A DNA stretch of 64,000 nucleotides from Areca catechu (taxonomy: Eukaryota > Streptophyta > Magnoliopsida > Arecales > Arecaceae), in contig CM038043.1 in assembly GCA_021397845.1 (NCBI GenBank), forward strand, positions 129,252,013 to 129,316,012, read 5' to 3'. The notes beneath the pieces are model-generated. The model was not told the origin of the DNA and made no database searches. It worked only from the letters and a program-made list of their open reading frames with translations. Below, in pieces: positions 63,473 to 64,000 of this stretch (position 1 is its first letter; every line of letters begins with the position of its first letter). The position numbers and the translations under genes are program-made.

Positions 63473-64000
63473 AATGAGACTAGACTAAATCGACTACTGG
63501 ATCAATAGACCTAGAGTCCAAACTAGATGCCCAATCAGAGTGGCAAGCTAGCCTGTAGTAACTCAGGACTCAGCCAGGAAGGTGTAAGGGGAGTGTTAGG
63601 TCCCTGATTGCCAATCCTAGACACCAATCAGTGATTGGCCAGGTAGGCGGACCAGCACACAAGCCCTTCGGGATGGATCCCTGAACCACCGTTCTAGACA
63701 CTGAGTGCTAAGCACACACAGAATAACTCGGCAAACTGACTCAACACTAGCCTAGACCCGACCAATTGGTGTCCCTAGCCCACTAGGGCAAATTAGGTCT
63801 AACTGATTTAAATTAGGTCTAGGTTCGAATGATTGGATGGTGGTTTTGGCTAAGGAGAGGTAATCAACTCCTCCCCTTATCTTAAATGCTCAATTGCCCT
63901 TAAGTAAATTATGAGATGATCACTCCAAAAAGAATTGAATTGCAGAACACAAAAAATAGAGTTGTTGTATTTTAATTCTCAGAATTTTTACCGAAACCAA
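63473..64000 (-). other. Chromovirus leader, cut by the window edge
   Basis: Same family of leader as at 41565-42491 and 56450-57064, nearly base for base in 63740-64000. PBS and 5' LTR lie outside the window. Confidence 0.8.

Larger units (their letters stand above)
57065..64000 (-). mobile_element. Autonomous-type chromovirus (Ty3/gypsy), degenerate, cut by the window edge
   Basis: Minus strand: leader, gag, zinc knuckle, protease, RT, RNase H, integrase with C-terminal chromodomain, then 3' LTR. All domains are present but spread over several frames with at least one nonsense codon. The 5' LTR lies beyond 64000. Confidence 0.88.

Overview
The window reads as plant nuclear DNA made almost entirely of nested LTR retrotransposons around a block of transferred mitochondrial DNA (a NUMT). 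I see no tRNA or rRNA gene, no CRISPR array and no ordinary single-copy nuclear gene. The host is a flowering plant: there is an angiosperm-type mitochondrial atp6 that still carries unedited codons, and there are Sireviruses and chromodomain Ty3/gypsy elements. A monocot is plausible, but I cannot prove it from sequence alone.

Layout. 1-3930: decayed minus-strand chromovirus derivative (internal ORF, leader, LTR). 4008-6650: decayed plus-strand Sirevirus tail (RT/RNase H and the extra env-position ORF). About 6945-15405 and 26338-30440: mitochondrial-type DNA with atp6 and two other ORFs, split by an almost intact Sirevirus at 15406-26332. That Sirevirus has TG...CA LTRs of 1476 bp, a 5-bp target duplication AAAGG, PBS, gag, pol, env-position ORF and PPT. 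About 30450-33368: another decayed chromovirus derivative. 33369-45985: a plus-strand Copia element with a 2.3-kb LTR, interrupted at 37163-44301 by a complete minus-strand non-autonomous chromovirus with target duplication GACTA. 45986-48909: two Sirevirus LTRs facing opposite ways. 48910-49547: unassigned LTR-like piece. 49548-51018: Sirevirus LTR, PBS and gag start. 51019-56449: GC-rich, gypsy-like element with a coiled-coil ORF and two tandem repeat arrays. 56450-64000: minus-strand autonomous-type chromovirus with degenerate gag, protease, RT, RNase H, integrase and chromodomain, running off the right edge.

How parts relate. The chromovirus at 57-64 kb has the pol domains that the derivatives at 0-4, 30-33 and 37-44 kb lack. 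The derivatives keep LTRs, PBS, leader and a chromodomain tail, so they look like a family once mobilised by such a partner. Their chromodomain ORF runs into the 3' LTR.

Most interesting signal: the 3' part of every Sirevirus LTR here carries a run of small hairpins. Their stems change sequence but stay paired, while the loop stays close to GAGCCCGGTAAAA. A nested stem follows next to the LTR end and also covaries. The same LTRs carry matches to the plant G2/M MSA (3R-MYB) element just upstream of their TATA boxes, and family-specific palindromic arrays.
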